Shown: piece after piece, positions 26,513-35,112 of the stretch
Position numbering within the stretch: the first letter of the stretch is position 1
Layout: the number at the start of each line of letters is the position of its first letter
Assembly: GCA_014804795.1 (NCBI GenBank)
Contig: JAAUZC010000020.1
Location: 34,196-98,195 of the forward strand
Direction of reading: 5' to 3'
DNA from: Lachnospiraceae bacterium
GTDB lineage: Bacteria; Bacillota; Clostridia; Lachnospirales; Lachnospiraceae
DNA: 64,000 nt
Program-made: the position numbers and the translations under genes
The notes under the pieces: generated by a model
Database searches by the model: none
What the model saw: only the letters and a program-made list of their open reading frames with translations
Told to the model about the DNA's origin: nothing

Positions 26513-26544
26513 ATCAGAATATTACAAAAAAATGGCAAAATAGG

Positions 26545-26572
26545 TTGACTAACAGAAAATTTGTGCTATAAT
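26545..26572 (+). promoter_or_regulatory. rpsU promoter
   Basis: TTGACT (26545-26550), a 16-base spacer, TATAAT (26567-26572). A leader of about 100 bases follows with small stems (CAGTC/GACTG near the ribosome-binding site). Confidence 0.75.
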
Positions 26573-26680
26573 ATTTAAAGTATATAAGGCGGATGGTGCT
26601 TTGCATATCGGTTTTATATATGAGAATAACCCATTCAGTCGTAAGAGTTGAAGGGACTGAAGGGAGGTCAGGGTGATTTA

Positions 26681-26857
26681 ATGTCTAACGTTATCGTAAA
26701 AGAAAATGAATCTTTGGACAGCGCATTACGCCGCTTTAAAAGAAGCTGCGCTAAAGCTGGTATTCAGCAGGAGATCCGTAAAAGAGAACATTACGAGAAA
26801 CCCAGCGTAAGGCGTAAGAAAAAATCCGAAGCAGCAAGAAAACGGAAATACAATTAA
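26681..26857 (+). CDS. rpsU: 30S ribosomal protein S21
   Basis: A 58-residue basic protein of the small subunit. [22 protein letters not shown] and the Lys/Arg-rich end EARKR-type tail (here EAARKRKYN) are diagnostic. The ATG at 26681 is preceded by GGGAGG with other G-rich sequence between; upstream ATG codons in frame are not supported by homology. Single-gene unit. Confidence 0.97.
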   Translation: MSNVIVKENESLDSALRRFKRSCAKAGIQQEIRKREHYEKPSVRRKKKSEAARKRKYN

Positions 26858-26867
26858 TTCAAATATT

Positions 26868-26912
26868 AAACTGCTACCACATGAAATGCTTCATATGGCA
26901 GCAGTTTTTATT
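26868..26912. terminator. rpsU terminator, shared with yesL-like gene
   Basis: AAACTGCT/AGCAGTTT closes a hairpin with inner pairing CCA/TGG and CATGAA/TTCAT, followed by a run TTTTTATTTTTT. It lies between convergent genes. Confidence 0.75.
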
Positions 26913-26914
26913 TT

Positions 26915-27577
26915 TTACTCTTCTGCCGCTTCGGTTTCCTCATCTTCCGATTTTACTAATTGCTTCAGTTTATCAAATACGCACCGCAAAACCAGGGATT
27001 GCAGAGAAGCTACTGCCGCAAAACCTATGAACAGCCAGACGATAAAGCCGATCACAAGCGTCTGTGCTGTCAAAAATGTCACGATAACCGGTGCTATTGT
27101 TATGACAAGGAGCAACGCCGTATACGGCAGTCTTGCAAATACCAGTATCACTGCATTTTTCAATGTATTTTTCACCGTATTTACAAACCTTGCCTGCAGT
27201 CCAAAAGCATAAATCATCGCACTGAAAAGCAGGCATGCCATAATCCCAAAAAGTACTCTGTAAAATGTCGCCAGATTATCCGACATCAGTTTCAGGGCGG
27301 AAAAATCAATAATAAGTGCGATATCGGCCAAAAGAAAAATACTCCACAAAGCCGTACTCTGCTTCCAATTTTCCTTAAACGCTTTTAAATATCCTTTTAC
27401 AATATATCCTTCTTCATTTTTTACTAACTTCAACGTAACCGAAAAAAGCGCCGTAGTGGAAGCTCCTATCGTAATGACCGGTACGGAACATACTAACCAT
27501 AACAAATTTAATATAACAAAATCAACAAGCCTGCTTATTCCCCGCACAATCGGATTATCTATCCAGTCAAAATTCAT
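26915..27577 (-). CDS. YesL/DUF624 family membrane protein
   Basis: A 220-residue membrane protein with about five hydrophobic helices. It starts FDWIDNPIVRGISRLVDFVILNLLWLVCSVPVITIGAST, which is the DUF624/YesL signature. Family members often sit beside carbohydrate ABC transporter genes, but here it stands alone, so no substrate can be suggested. It ends in an acidic tail (SEDEETEAAEE). Confidence 0.88.
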   Translation of the reverse strand: MNFDWIDNPIVRGISRLVDFVILNLLWLVCSVPVITIGASTTALFSVTLKLVKNEEGYIVKGYLKAFKENWKQSTALWSIFLLADIALIIDFSALKLMSDNLATFYRVLFGIMACLLFSAMIYAFGLQARFVNTVKNTLKNAVILVFARLPYTALLLVITIAPVIVTFLTAQTLVIGFIVWLFIGFAAVASLQSLVLRCVFDKLKQLVKSEDEETEAAEE

Positions 27578-27592
27578 TTCTTTTTCTACCTT

Positions 27593-27728
27593 TCTTTTAT
27601 GGCTACTCCGCTTCGCTCCGAGCCAGTATAATATCTGACGATATTATATCATGTCTGCAAACAGACATGATATCTTTTATGGCTACTCCGCTTCGCTCCG
27701 AGCCAGTATAATATCTGACGATATTATA
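27593..27728. repeat. tandem hairpin repeat (80-bp period)
   Basis: A 56-bp sequence occurs twice, at 27593-27648 and 27673-27728, without differences I can see. Each copy contains GGCTACTCCGCTTCGCTC followed by a GTATAATATC/GATATTATAC hairpin with a TGAC loop (in the first copy the last pair is imperfect). Between the copies, ATATCATGTCTG and CAGACATGATAT form another hairpin. A relative lies at 44225-44312. It fills the spacer upstream of the yesL-like gene. Confidence 0.85.
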
Positions 27729-27746
27729 CTATATTTCTTACACATA

Positions 27747-27784
27747 AGAAAAGCCCTCTTTACAATTTGCAAAGAAGGCTCTTA
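27747..27784 (-). terminator. terminator of small membrane protein gene
   Basis: AGCCTTCTTTGCAAATTGTAAAG-AGGGCT pairs as an imperfect hairpin (GCC/GGC, TTCTTT/AAAGA), followed on the minus strand by TTTTCTT. Confidence 0.55.
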
Positions 27785-27813
27785 ATTCTGTGATCAAACA
27801 GGTAATACCTTAC

Positions 27814-28035
27814 TTATACTTTCGCCGCGCCTTTGATTATCATAACAATACCCACAATGATCAATACCGGAAATGCAATATAAAGTAATCCTGCGCATAC
27901 AAGTCCGATCAGTATTACCGGCAGCAAAATAACCGTACAGATTAACTTCGCTATTCCCCAGGTTGCTTTCAGGCCAAATACAAACATCTTCCATACGACC
28001 CCTATTAAAGCCACAAAAAATATGATCGTCAGCAT
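27814..28035 (-). CDS. small two-helix membrane protein
   Basis: A 73-residue hydrophobic protein with helices around IIFFVALIGVVWKMFVFG and VILLPVILIGLVCAGLLYIAFPVLIIVGIVMI. I do not recognise the family. AAGGAG precedes the ATG. It follows alaS by 42 bases on the same strand and may be cotranscribed with it. Confidence 0.7.
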   Translation of the reverse strand: MLTIIFFVALIGVVWKMFVFGLKATWGIAKLICTVILLPVILIGLVCAGLLYIAFPVLIIVGIVMIIKGAAKV

Positions 28036-28077
28036 ATGACTGTCTCCTTCATCTGGTAATAAATCTTGAATCCCTAT

Positions 28078-30714
28078 CTACTTAATCTGGCCTTCCAGCA
28101 CCTTCGCTGCTTCCGCTATCGCTGTGGAAATTCCATCCGGATTCTTTCCGCCTGCCTGTGCCATGTTCGGACGGCCGCCGCCGCCACCGCCTACAAAACC
28201 TGCGATTCCTTTGATCAGATTGCCGGCATGAGCGCCCTTTTTCTGTGCTTCCCCGGTTGCCATCGCTACCAGATTGACTTTGCCGTCCTTAGCAGATGCC
28301 AACACCACGACGCCTTCACCCAGCTTCTCTTTCAGCTGATCGCCCAAGTCACGCAGCCCGTTCATATCCACATCCGCCACGCTGACAGCTAAAAGTTTTA
28401 CCCCTTTCACCTCTGCCACATTATCCATCACATCGCCAAGCGCCTCTTTTGCCGCCTTGCTCTTTAACGATTCATTTTCGCTCTGCAGCGCTTTCATATC
28501 CGCCATTACATGTTTACACTTCTCTACAATGCCTGCCGGTGTTGTCTTTAACACTTTTGCCGCCTGATTTAACCGCTCTTCTATCTCTGCATAGTAGGAA
28601 AGCACATTGCTGCCGGTCAGCGCCTCTATCCTGCGGACACCCGCCGCCACACCGCTTTCGGAAATAATCTTAAACGCGGAAATCACACCGGTATCCTTTA
28701 CATGAGTACCGCCGCAGAATTCTTTCGACTCGCCCATTTCCACGACACGAACCGTCTCCCCGTACTTTTCTCCGAACAATGCCATTGCGCCGGTCTTCTT
28801 CGCCTCTTCCACGGTCATGATCTTTGTCACAACCGGAACATTCGCCTCAATCTGTGCACTCACGAGTGCTTCCACTCTGGCAATCTCTTCCGTTGTCATA
28901 GCAGAGAAATGACTGAAGTCAAAACGCAGCCTGTCCGGATCATTATAGGAACCGGCCTGCTCTACATGCTCGCCCAGCACTTCCCTGAGCGCTTTCTGCA
29001 AAAGATGTGTTGCACTGTGGTTTTTGCAGGTGTTCATCCTGCGGGTCTCATCCACATGGAGCGTTGCTTTGTCGCCGGTTTTCAGCATTCCCTTTGTCAC
29101 TCTGCCGATATGGCCGACTTTGCCGCCAAGCAGTTTTACGGTATCTTCTACTGTAAACTCTCCCTCCGCCGTGGTGATCACGCCGTGATCTCCTGCCTGA
29201 CCGCCCATCGTCGCATAGAAAGGAGTCTCTTTCACAAAAATCGTTCCTACTTCACCGTCTGTCAATGCATCCACAATTTCGGTTTCTGTCGTCATAACCG
29301 TAATGTCCGACTCATAAACCAGATTATCGTATCCGACAAATTCCGTTGTCACGGAAGGGTCAATAGACTCATAGACTGTAGCGTCAGCTCCCATGTAATT
29401 TGTCACTTTACGTGCTTTGCGGGCTTTTTCTTTCTGCTGCTTCATGCAGCTCTGAAAACCCTCTTCCTCCACGCTAAAGCCTTTCTCCTCCAAAATCTCT
29501 TTTGTCAGATCAAGAGGAAAACCAAAAGTATCATAAAGCCTGAAAGCGTCTTCTCCTGCCAGCTCTTTCTTTCCTTCTTTTTCCAATGTCTCCATCATCT
29601 CACTCAGGATACTAAGCCCCTGATCGATCGTACTGTTGAATTTATTCTCTTCCTGGGTCAGTACATTCAAGATAAATGCTTTCTTTTCTTCCAACTCCGG
29701 ATAACCGTCCTTAGAACCCTCGATCACCGCTTCGGAAAGCCCTGCAAGGAATGTTCCCTGCACCCCTAACTTTCTGCCCTGGCGCGCCGCGCGTCTGATA
29801 ATACGGCGAAGCACATAGCCTCTGCCTTCATTGGAGGGCATGATACCATCAGAGATCATAAAGGTTGCAGAACGGATATGATCCGTGATGATTCGAATGG
29901 AAACATCCGTATCATAATCTTCATGATAAGCCACGTTTGCGATCTCACATACTTTGCTTCGCAGAGCCTGTACCGTATCCACATCAAAAATGGAATCCAC
30001 ATCCTGCACCACCACTGCAAGACGCTCCAACCCCATGCCGGTGTCAATATTTTTCTGCTCCAGTTCAGAATAATTTCCTTTTCCGTCGTTATCAAACTGG
30101 GTAAACACATTGTTCCAGACTTCCATATACCGGTCGCAGTCACACCCTACCGTACAGTCCGGTTTTCCACAGCCGTACTTCTCTCCTCTGTCATAATAAA
30201 TTTCAGAACAGGGACCGCAGGGGCCGGAACCATGCTCCCAGAAATTATCTGCTTTGCCAAACCGGAAAATGCGCTCCGGTGCAATACCGATATCCTTATT
30301 CCATATCTCAAAAGCCTCGTCATCTTCTTCATAGATGGAAGGATACAGCCTGTCCTCAGGAAGTCCTACCACTTCCGTCAAAAACTCCCAGCTCCATGCG
30401 ATGGCTTCTTTCTTAAAATAGTCGCCGAAAGAGAAATTCCCCAGCATTTCGAAGAACGTGCCGTGTCTGGCTGTCTTTCCCACGTTCTCCAGATCGCCGG
30501 TACGAATACATTTCTGGCAGGTCGTCACCCTTCTTCTGGGCGGAATCTCCTGCCCTGTAAAATAAGGCTTTAAAGGCGCCATACCGGAATTGATCAACAA
30601 TAAGCTGTTATCGTTATGGGGCACCAGCGAAAAGCTTTTCATTTTCAGGTGCTCTTTACTCTCAAAAAATTCCAGAAACATTCTCCGCAGTTCATTTACG
30701 CCGTATTTTTTCAT
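28078..30714 (-). CDS. alaS: alanyl-tRNA synthetase
   Basis: Charges tRNA-Ala and edits mischarged tRNA. The 878-residue enzyme has the class II core (RRMFLEFFESKEHLKM, FEMLGNFSFGDYFK), the C-rich region CGKPDCTVGCDCDRYMEVWN, an editing domain with HSATHLLQKALRE and the CGGTH motif, and a C-Ala domain ending in a Gly-rich GFVGGGGGGRPNMAQAGG. AGGAGG precedes the ATG. The upstream spacer has no T-box motif. Confidence 0.98.
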   Translation of the reverse strand: MKKYGVNELRRMFLEFFESKEHLKMKSFSLVPHNDNSLLLINSGMAPLKPYFTGQEIPPRRRVTTCQKCIRTGDLENVGKTARHGTFFEMLGNFSFGDYFKKEAIAWSWEFLTEVVGLPEDRLYPSIYEEDDEAFEIWNKDIGIAPERIFRFGKADNFWEHGSGPCGPCSEIYYDRGEKYGCGKPDCTVGCDCDRYMEVWNNVFTQFDNDGKGNYSELEQKNIDTGMGLERLAVVVQDVDSIFDVDTVQALRSKVCEIANVAYHEDYDTDVSIRIITDHIRSATFMISDGIMPSNEGRGYVLRRIIRRAARQGRKLGVQGTFLAGLSEAVIEGSKDGYPELEEKKAFILNVLTQEENKFNSTIDQGLSILSEMMETLEKEGKKELAGEDAFRLYDTFGFPLDLTKEILEEKGFSVEEEGFQSCMKQQKEKARKARKVTNYMGADATVYESIDPSVTTEFVGYDNLVYESDITVMTTETEIVDALTDGEVGTIFVKETPFYATMGGQAGDHGVITTAEGEFTVEDTVKLLGGKVGHIGRVTKGMLKTGDKATLHVDETRRMNTCKNHSATHLLQKALREVLGEHVEQAGSYNDPDRLRFDFSHFSAMTTEEIARVEALVSAQIEANVPVVTKIMTVEEAKKTGAMALFGEKYGETVRVVEMGESKEFCGGTHVKDTGVISAFKIISESGVAAGVRRIEALTGSNVLSYYAEIEERLNQAAKVLKTTPAGIVEKCKHVMADMKALQSENESLKSKAAKEALGDVMDNVAEVKGVKLLAVSVADVDMNGLRDLGDQLKEKLGEGVVVLASAKDGKVNLVAMATGEAQKKGAHAGNLIKGIAGFVGGGGGGRPNMAQAGGKNPDGISTAIAEAAKVLEGQIK

Positions 30715-30739
30715 GTCAACCTCCTATTATATATCAACC

Positions 30740-30902
30740 TTTGAAAGTCGATTGCTCCGCGCTGCGCGCTCACGCAATCGCCACAGGTATTCACAATCCG
30801 ACCTATCGGTCTACTTGCTCATACCTGCTTACCCGTCCAATGTCTGCATGCCTGTGCAAGCAAGCTTGCTCATTCATGCAGCCGCTGTCCGGGACTTTCA
30901 AA
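30740..30902. repeat. 163-bp nested inverted-repeat element between glyQS and alaS
   Basis: The outer arms TTTGAAAGTC (30740-30749) and GACTTTCAAA (30893-30902) are a perfect 10-bp inverted repeat; the right arm overlaps the glyQS stop codon. Inside are three smaller arms: CGATTGC/GCAATCG (30749-30755 with 30774-30780), CAGGTAT/ATACCTG (30784-30790 with 30821-30827), and CTGCATG/CATGCAG (30844-30850 with 30875-30881). It could fold as a cloverleaf. It is not a T-box. Confidence 0.65.
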
Positions 30903-32286
30903 AGGTAAACTTATCCGCAAAGTAAGCGTCCAGTTCATCGATAGCAACACGCTCCTGCTCCATGGAATCCCGGAAACGCACCGTCACTTTGCCGTCTGTC
31001 TCGGAATCAAAGTCATAAGTCACACAAAACGGCGTACCGATTTCATCCTGTCTGCGGTATCTCTTACCGATATTTCCTCTATCGTCAAACTCGCAGTTGT
31101 ATTTTTTGCACAGTTCAGTATAAATCTTCTCCGCACCTTCATTCAACTTTTTGGACAACGGCAGCACACCGATCTTCACGGGTGCAAGCGCCGGATGGAA
31201 GCGCAGCACGGTTCTCATATCACCTCCCTCCAACTCCTCTTCATCGTAAGCCGCACAGAGGAATGCCAGTACCACACGGTCTGCTCCGAGTGACGGTTCA
31301 ATGACATAGGGCACATATTTCTCGCCTTTGCTGTCATCAAAATAACTCATATCCTCACCGGATACTTCCTGATGCCTTGTCAGGTCATAGTCGGTTCTGT
31401 CCGCAATGCCCCACAGTTCTCCCCAGCCAAACGGGAATAAGAACTCAATATCTGTCGTGCCTTTGGAATAGAAACAAAGTTCCTCCTGCGCATGATCTCT
31501 GAGCCGCATTTCCTCTTCTTTCATGCCGAGAGAAAGCAGCCAGTCTCTGCAGAAACCTCTCCAATACTGGAACCACTCCAGATCCGTGCCTGGTTCACAG
31601 AAAAATTCAAGCTCCATCTGCTCAAATTCTCTGGTACGGAATGTAAAGTTGCCCGGTGTGATCTCATTTCTGAAAGATTTACCAATCTGCCCGATACCAA
31701 AGGGCAGTTTCTTTCTGGAAGTTCTCTGCACATTTTTAAAGTTGACAAAAATTCCCTGTGCTGTTTCCGGTCTTAAATAAACCGTATTTTGGGCATCCTC
31801 GGTAACCCCCTGAAATGTCTTAAACATCAGGTTGAACTGACGGATATCCGTAAAATTATGTTTGCCGCAGGACGGGCAGGGAATATTATGTTCTTCAATA
31901 AAATTCTTCATCTCTTCCTGAGAAAAAGCGTCAATCGGTTTGCCCAATTCAATGCCGTTTTCCTCCGCATAGTCTTCAATGATCTTGTCGGCACGAAAAC
32001 GCTCTTTACATTCTTTACAGTCCATGAGCGGATCGGAAAAACCGCCCAGATGCCCGGATGCCACCCATGTCTGAGGATTCATCAAAATAGCACAGTCTAC
32101 ACCCACATTGTAAGGATTTTCTGTGACAAATTTCTGCCACCACGCTTTTTTCACATTATTTTTCAGTTCTACGCCCAGATTGCCGTAGTCCCATGTGTTG
32201 GCAAGTCCGCCGTAAATTTCAGAACCGGGATACACAAATCCTCTTGCTTTCGCAAGCGCTACGATCTTTTCCATTGTTTTTTCCAT
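30898..32286 (-). CDS. glyQS: glycyl-tRNA synthetase (single-chain type)
   Basis: A class II synthetase of 462 residues of the archaeal/eukaryotic dimeric type, as found in Gram-positive bacteria, rather than the two-subunit GlyQ/GlyS form. It begins [27 protein letters not shown]. Motif 2 lies in [29 protein letters not shown] and motif 3 in [14 protein letters not shown]. The C-terminal anticodon domain ends with [18 protein letters not shown]. The ATG at 32286 follows AGAGGAAG; the next Met (32274) is also possible. Confidence 0.97.
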   Translation of the reverse strand: MEKTMEKIVALAKARGFVYPGSEIYGGLANTWDYGNLGVELKNNVKKAWWQKFVTENPYNVGVDCAILMNPQTWVASGHLGGFSDPLMDCKECKERFRADKIIEDYAEENGIELGKPIDAFSQEEMKNFIEEHNIPCPSCGKHNFTDIRQFNLMFKTFQGVTEDAQNTVYLRPETAQGIFVNFKNVQRTSRKKLPFGIGQIGKSFRNEITPGNFTFRTREFEQMELEFFCEPGTDLEWFQYWRGFCRDWLLSLGMKEEEMRLRDHAQEELCFYSKGTTDIEFLFPFGWGELWGIADRTDYDLTRHQEVSGEDMSYFDDSKGEKYVPYVIEPSLGADRVVLAFLCAAYDEEELEGGDMRTVLRFHPALAPVKIGVLPLSKKLNEGAEKIYTELCKKYNCEFDDRGNIGKRYRRQDEIGTPFCVTYDFDSETDGKVTVRFRDSMEQERVAIDELDAYFADKFTF

Positions 32287-32378
32287 AATCTTCCTCTTTC
32301 TGCGCCGCTTTATTATACTTGGCTTTACACTGCAGAGCTTATGGATGCGGTGCTGACACAAACTCTGAAAATCCATTG

Positions 32379-33011
32379 TTATCCTTCTAACAAAATATAT
32401 GCCAGTTCATCCGTTTCGGAGATTTCTACCAGATTTTTTCCGGCCACTGTCACATTATCGGAAATATAAAGCGGCTTATCCTGCACACTGATCTGTACCG
32501 GCGCGCCCAGATTCATTTCATTGTCATAAATGATGATCTTGTTTTTTCCCATCGACAGAATATCATCTTTTCCCTGCAGAGTTTTCTCACCTTCCACCCC
32601 CTGCAGTTCTATTTCCAGATCAAATCCCTGCATAAAAGCTTCTTCCACAGTACCGTAAAAGAAAGGCGCCCGCAGAGCCGGATCTACTTCTACCACATCC
32701 ATATTCATAAAGCCGTCAAAAGAAACAGCATCCGGATAAGTCATAACTACTCTGACAACACCCTCATCCGCCTCTACCGTATCAACTGCAACGCCGCCAC
32801 CCGGGTTACTGTTGTTGTAAGCCGCTGCTTTTTCTGACATCATATTCCGCAGCGCATCTACAGAACCCCCGTCAAAATCCTCCACCAGCGTATGCTCGAT
32901 CTTACCATCCTTTTGTATCGCTATGGTAGTCATTTCTATTGTAGTTTTCCCACAGCCTGTCAACAGAAAAACTATGAATACCACAGGCAGTATCCTGTTC
33001 CATTTTTTCAT
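32379..33011 (-). CDS. lipoprotein of unknown function
   Basis: A 210-residue lipoprotein. The signal peptide [21 protein letters not shown] has a perfect lipobox (LTGC). The mature part is a single soluble domain with many strands, for example [18 protein letters not shown] and [24 protein letters not shown] do not recognise a family. AGGAGTGG precedes the ATG. It precedes glyQS on the same strand with a 92-base gap. Confidence 0.75.
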   Translation of the reverse strand: MKKWNRILPVVFIVFLLTGCGKTTIEMTTIAIQKDGKIEHTLVEDFDGGSVDALRNMMSEKAAAYNNSNPGGGVAVDTVEADEGVVRVVMTYPDAVSFDGFMNMDVVEVDPALRAPFFYGTVEEAFMQGFDLEIELQGVEGEKTLQGKDDILSMGKNKIIIYDNEMNLGAPVQISVQDKPLYISDNVTVAGKNLVEISETDELAYILLEG

Positions 33012-33124
33012 CGTCCCACTCCTCTTTTTACTTTTTCGGGCATAATATATTATTATAATCGACAGAACCTTATTTTTCAATATGCAAATTCCGCGAGTTT
33101 TGCAACAACCTTTATGCTAAACAA

Positions 33125-33181
33125 TTCAGCCATGCCGCTTACCATACTGTCAAAAGCAATACGTTAAGCCACATGGCTGAA
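33125..33181 (-). terminator. hairpin downstream of GH13 gene
   Basis: TTCAGCCATG (33125-33134) and CATGGCTGAA (33172-33181) are a perfect 10-bp inverted repeat around a loop with a further TAAGC-type pairing. It follows the sugar operon by 33 bases. There is no good T run, so it may be a processing or stabilising element rather than a true terminator. Confidence 0.45.
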
Positions 33182-33213
33182 CTTTACAGAAAAACTATTT
33201 TCCAATCAAAATC

Positions 33214-35055
33214 TTAACTCTCTTTATAAAACCACCGATAACCGCCGCCCTCTATCTCTTCCGGATCCTTTGAAATCTTCTCTCCGGTCACCAAATTGAT
33301 AAAACCTTTTTTATCTTCTAAAATACTCTCATCAACTTTCACCGGCATATCGCTGAAATTATAATATGCCACAAATTTCTTCCCGCCTGACACTCTGCAT
33401 ATACCGAGTACATGTGTGCTGCCTGTCTCAAAAGTACCGGTCTCCGCTTCCATACTGAATATTTCGTGTTCCGCCCGAATCTTTTCCAGCGTTCTGAGCG
33501 CTTTGAATATCCTCTGCGGTACCTCTTCATCCACAGACTCCCACGGGAAATTGCCCCGATGAAGATAGCGGCTGTCCGCCTGCTTATAAAAATCTTCCTT
33601 ATAAGTATAATCATTCAGCTGCCCGATCTCATCTCCGCTGTAGAGCATCGGAATACCGCTCTGGGACAGCAGATAGGCGTGCAGCATCACAATATACCTG
33701 ATCGCCCTTTCTGTTTTTGTCCCATCCTTTTCATAGAGCGCTGCCTCCAGGCCGCTTAAAGACGCGGTAGTGCCGCAGAGTCTTGCATCTCCCAGCCTCG
33801 GATCGTCATTATACAGCTCCCCTCTGGCGTCGCTGCCCGCCCATTTGCCGGTCAGATAATCGTTCAGATATTTTTTATGCGCCACTTCTTCTATTTCAAA
33901 ATTTTTTAGCCAGCCATAGTCCAGCCCCCAGCCGATATCATCATGGCACCTCAAATAATTCAAAAATACATATTCTTTCGGCAGCGCAAACACCTGATCC
34001 AGCTGACGCTTTAACAGCGCTGTATCCTTCGTTGCCACCGTATGCCAGGTGCTTGCCATCGTTGTCACATTATAAAGCATATGACATTCCGGCTTTTCCA
34101 CGCTTCCAAAGTACGGTACCACTTTCGCCGGTTCCATCACCACTTCCCCGAGCAGGAGTACACCGGGACAGACTATCTCTCCAATCAGCCGCATCATACG
34201 CACAAGGGTATGTACCTGGGGAAGATTCCTGCAGTTTGTACCCAGTGTCTTCCAGATATAGGGCACCGCATCCAGCCTGATGATATCAATACCGCAGTTT
34301 GCCAGAAACAGCATATTGCCCACCATATCGTTAAACACCACGCAATTTTCATAGTTCAGATCCCATTGATATGGGTAGAACGTGGTCATCACCGCCTGAT
34401 GACAGTCTTCAAGCCAGGTGAAGTTTCCCGGGGCCGTGGTCGGAAATACCTGTGGCATCGTCTGCTCAAACTGCCCCGGGATATCCCAGTTATCATAGAA
34501 ATAGTAACGTCTTCTCGCCTCCGGATCTCCCGCTCTCGCGGCTTTTGCCCAGGCATGTTCCTCGCTTGTATGGTTCATCACAAAATCCATACAGCAGCTT
34601 ATGCCTCTCTCATGCATTTGTTCTGTCAGATCCCGCAAATCTTCAATCGTTCCCAGTTCCGGCTGCACCCTGCGGAAATCGGAGACGGCATAGCCGCCGT
34701 CATCCTTTCCCTTCGGGCTCTCTAAAAGGGGCATCAAATGCACATAATTCACACCGCAGGACTCGATATAGTCCAGTTTTTCCCGGACGCCTTTTAAGGT
34801 CCCTGCAAAAGCTCCCGTGTAAAGCATCATACCGAGAAGCTTATTGCTCTTATACCAGTTTTTATCTTTTTCCCTCGTCCGATCCAGTTTTTTCAGGCTT
34901 ATATCGCGCTCTTCATAGTATTCATACATAGAATTACAGAGCCACTCAAATCCCTGCATATCATTATGATAAATTTCACAATACAGCCACTTCAGTTCAT
35001 CGATCCTCTCTTCAAACCGCTCTCTGTACTCCGCTTTCCGCGTCTTTGTACCCAT
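33214..35055 (-). CDS. GH13 subfamily 4 (amylosucrase-like) glycoside hydrolase
   Basis: A 613-residue alpha-amylase-family enzyme most like amylosucrases, which split sucrose and transfer glucose to alpha-glucan. The three catalytic residues are in place: nucleophile Asp in IIRLDAVPYIWK (about 262), acid/base Glu in LLLGEVVMEP (about 304), and Asp in RCHDDIGW (about 372). Their spacing (42 and 68) is close to that of Neisseria amylosucrase. SGDEIGQLNDYTY is also typical. Start at 35055 has AGGAGG upstream. It lies 57 bases after a PTS transporter gene, so its natural substrate may be a phosphorylated disaccharide or a cytoplasmic sucrose-like sugar. Confidence 0.85.
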   Translation of the reverse strand: MGTKTRKAEYRERFEERIDELKWLYCEIYHNDMQGFEWLCNSMYEYYEERDISLKKLDRTREKDKNWYKSNKLLGMMLYTGAFAGTLKGVREKLDYIESCGVNYVHLMPLLESPKGKDDGGYAVSDFRRVQPELGTIEDLRDLTEQMHERGISCCMDFVMNHTSEEHAWAKAARAGDPEARRRYYFYDNWDIPGQFEQTMPQVFPTTAPGNFTWLEDCHQAVMTTFYPYQWDLNYENCVVFNDMVGNMLFLANCGIDIIRLDAVPYIWKTLGTNCRNLPQVHTLVRMMRLIGEIVCPGVLLLGEVVMEPAKVVPYFGSVEKPECHMLYNVTTMASTWHTVATKDTALLKRQLDQVFALPKEYVFLNYLRCHDDIGWGLDYGWLKNFEIEEVAHKKYLNDYLTGKWAGSDARGELYNDDPRLGDARLCGTTASLSGLEAALYEKDGTKTERAIRYIVMLHAYLLSQSGIPMLYSGDEIGQLNDYTYKEDFYKQADSRYLHRGNFPWESVDEEVPQRIFKALRTLEKIRAEHEIFSMEAETGTFETGSTHVLGICRVSGGKKFVAYYNFSDMPVKVDESILEDKKGFINLVTGEKISKDPEEIEGGGYRWFYKES

Positions 35056-35112
35056 TTGATTCCCTCCTGCCGTAACTGCCTGTCTGTTCCTATTCGCAGC
35101 ACTGCTCATTGC

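Noticed and set aside
28702..29769. 355-codon open frame on the plus strand opposite alaS
   Set aside because: Antisense shadow; composition rich in His, Cys and Phe as expected for the complement of alaS codons.
30715..30897. Possible T-box riboswitch before alaS
   Set aside because: No T-box bulge motif (GGTGGNACCGCG-type) on the minus strand; the structures form a nested inverted repeat instead.
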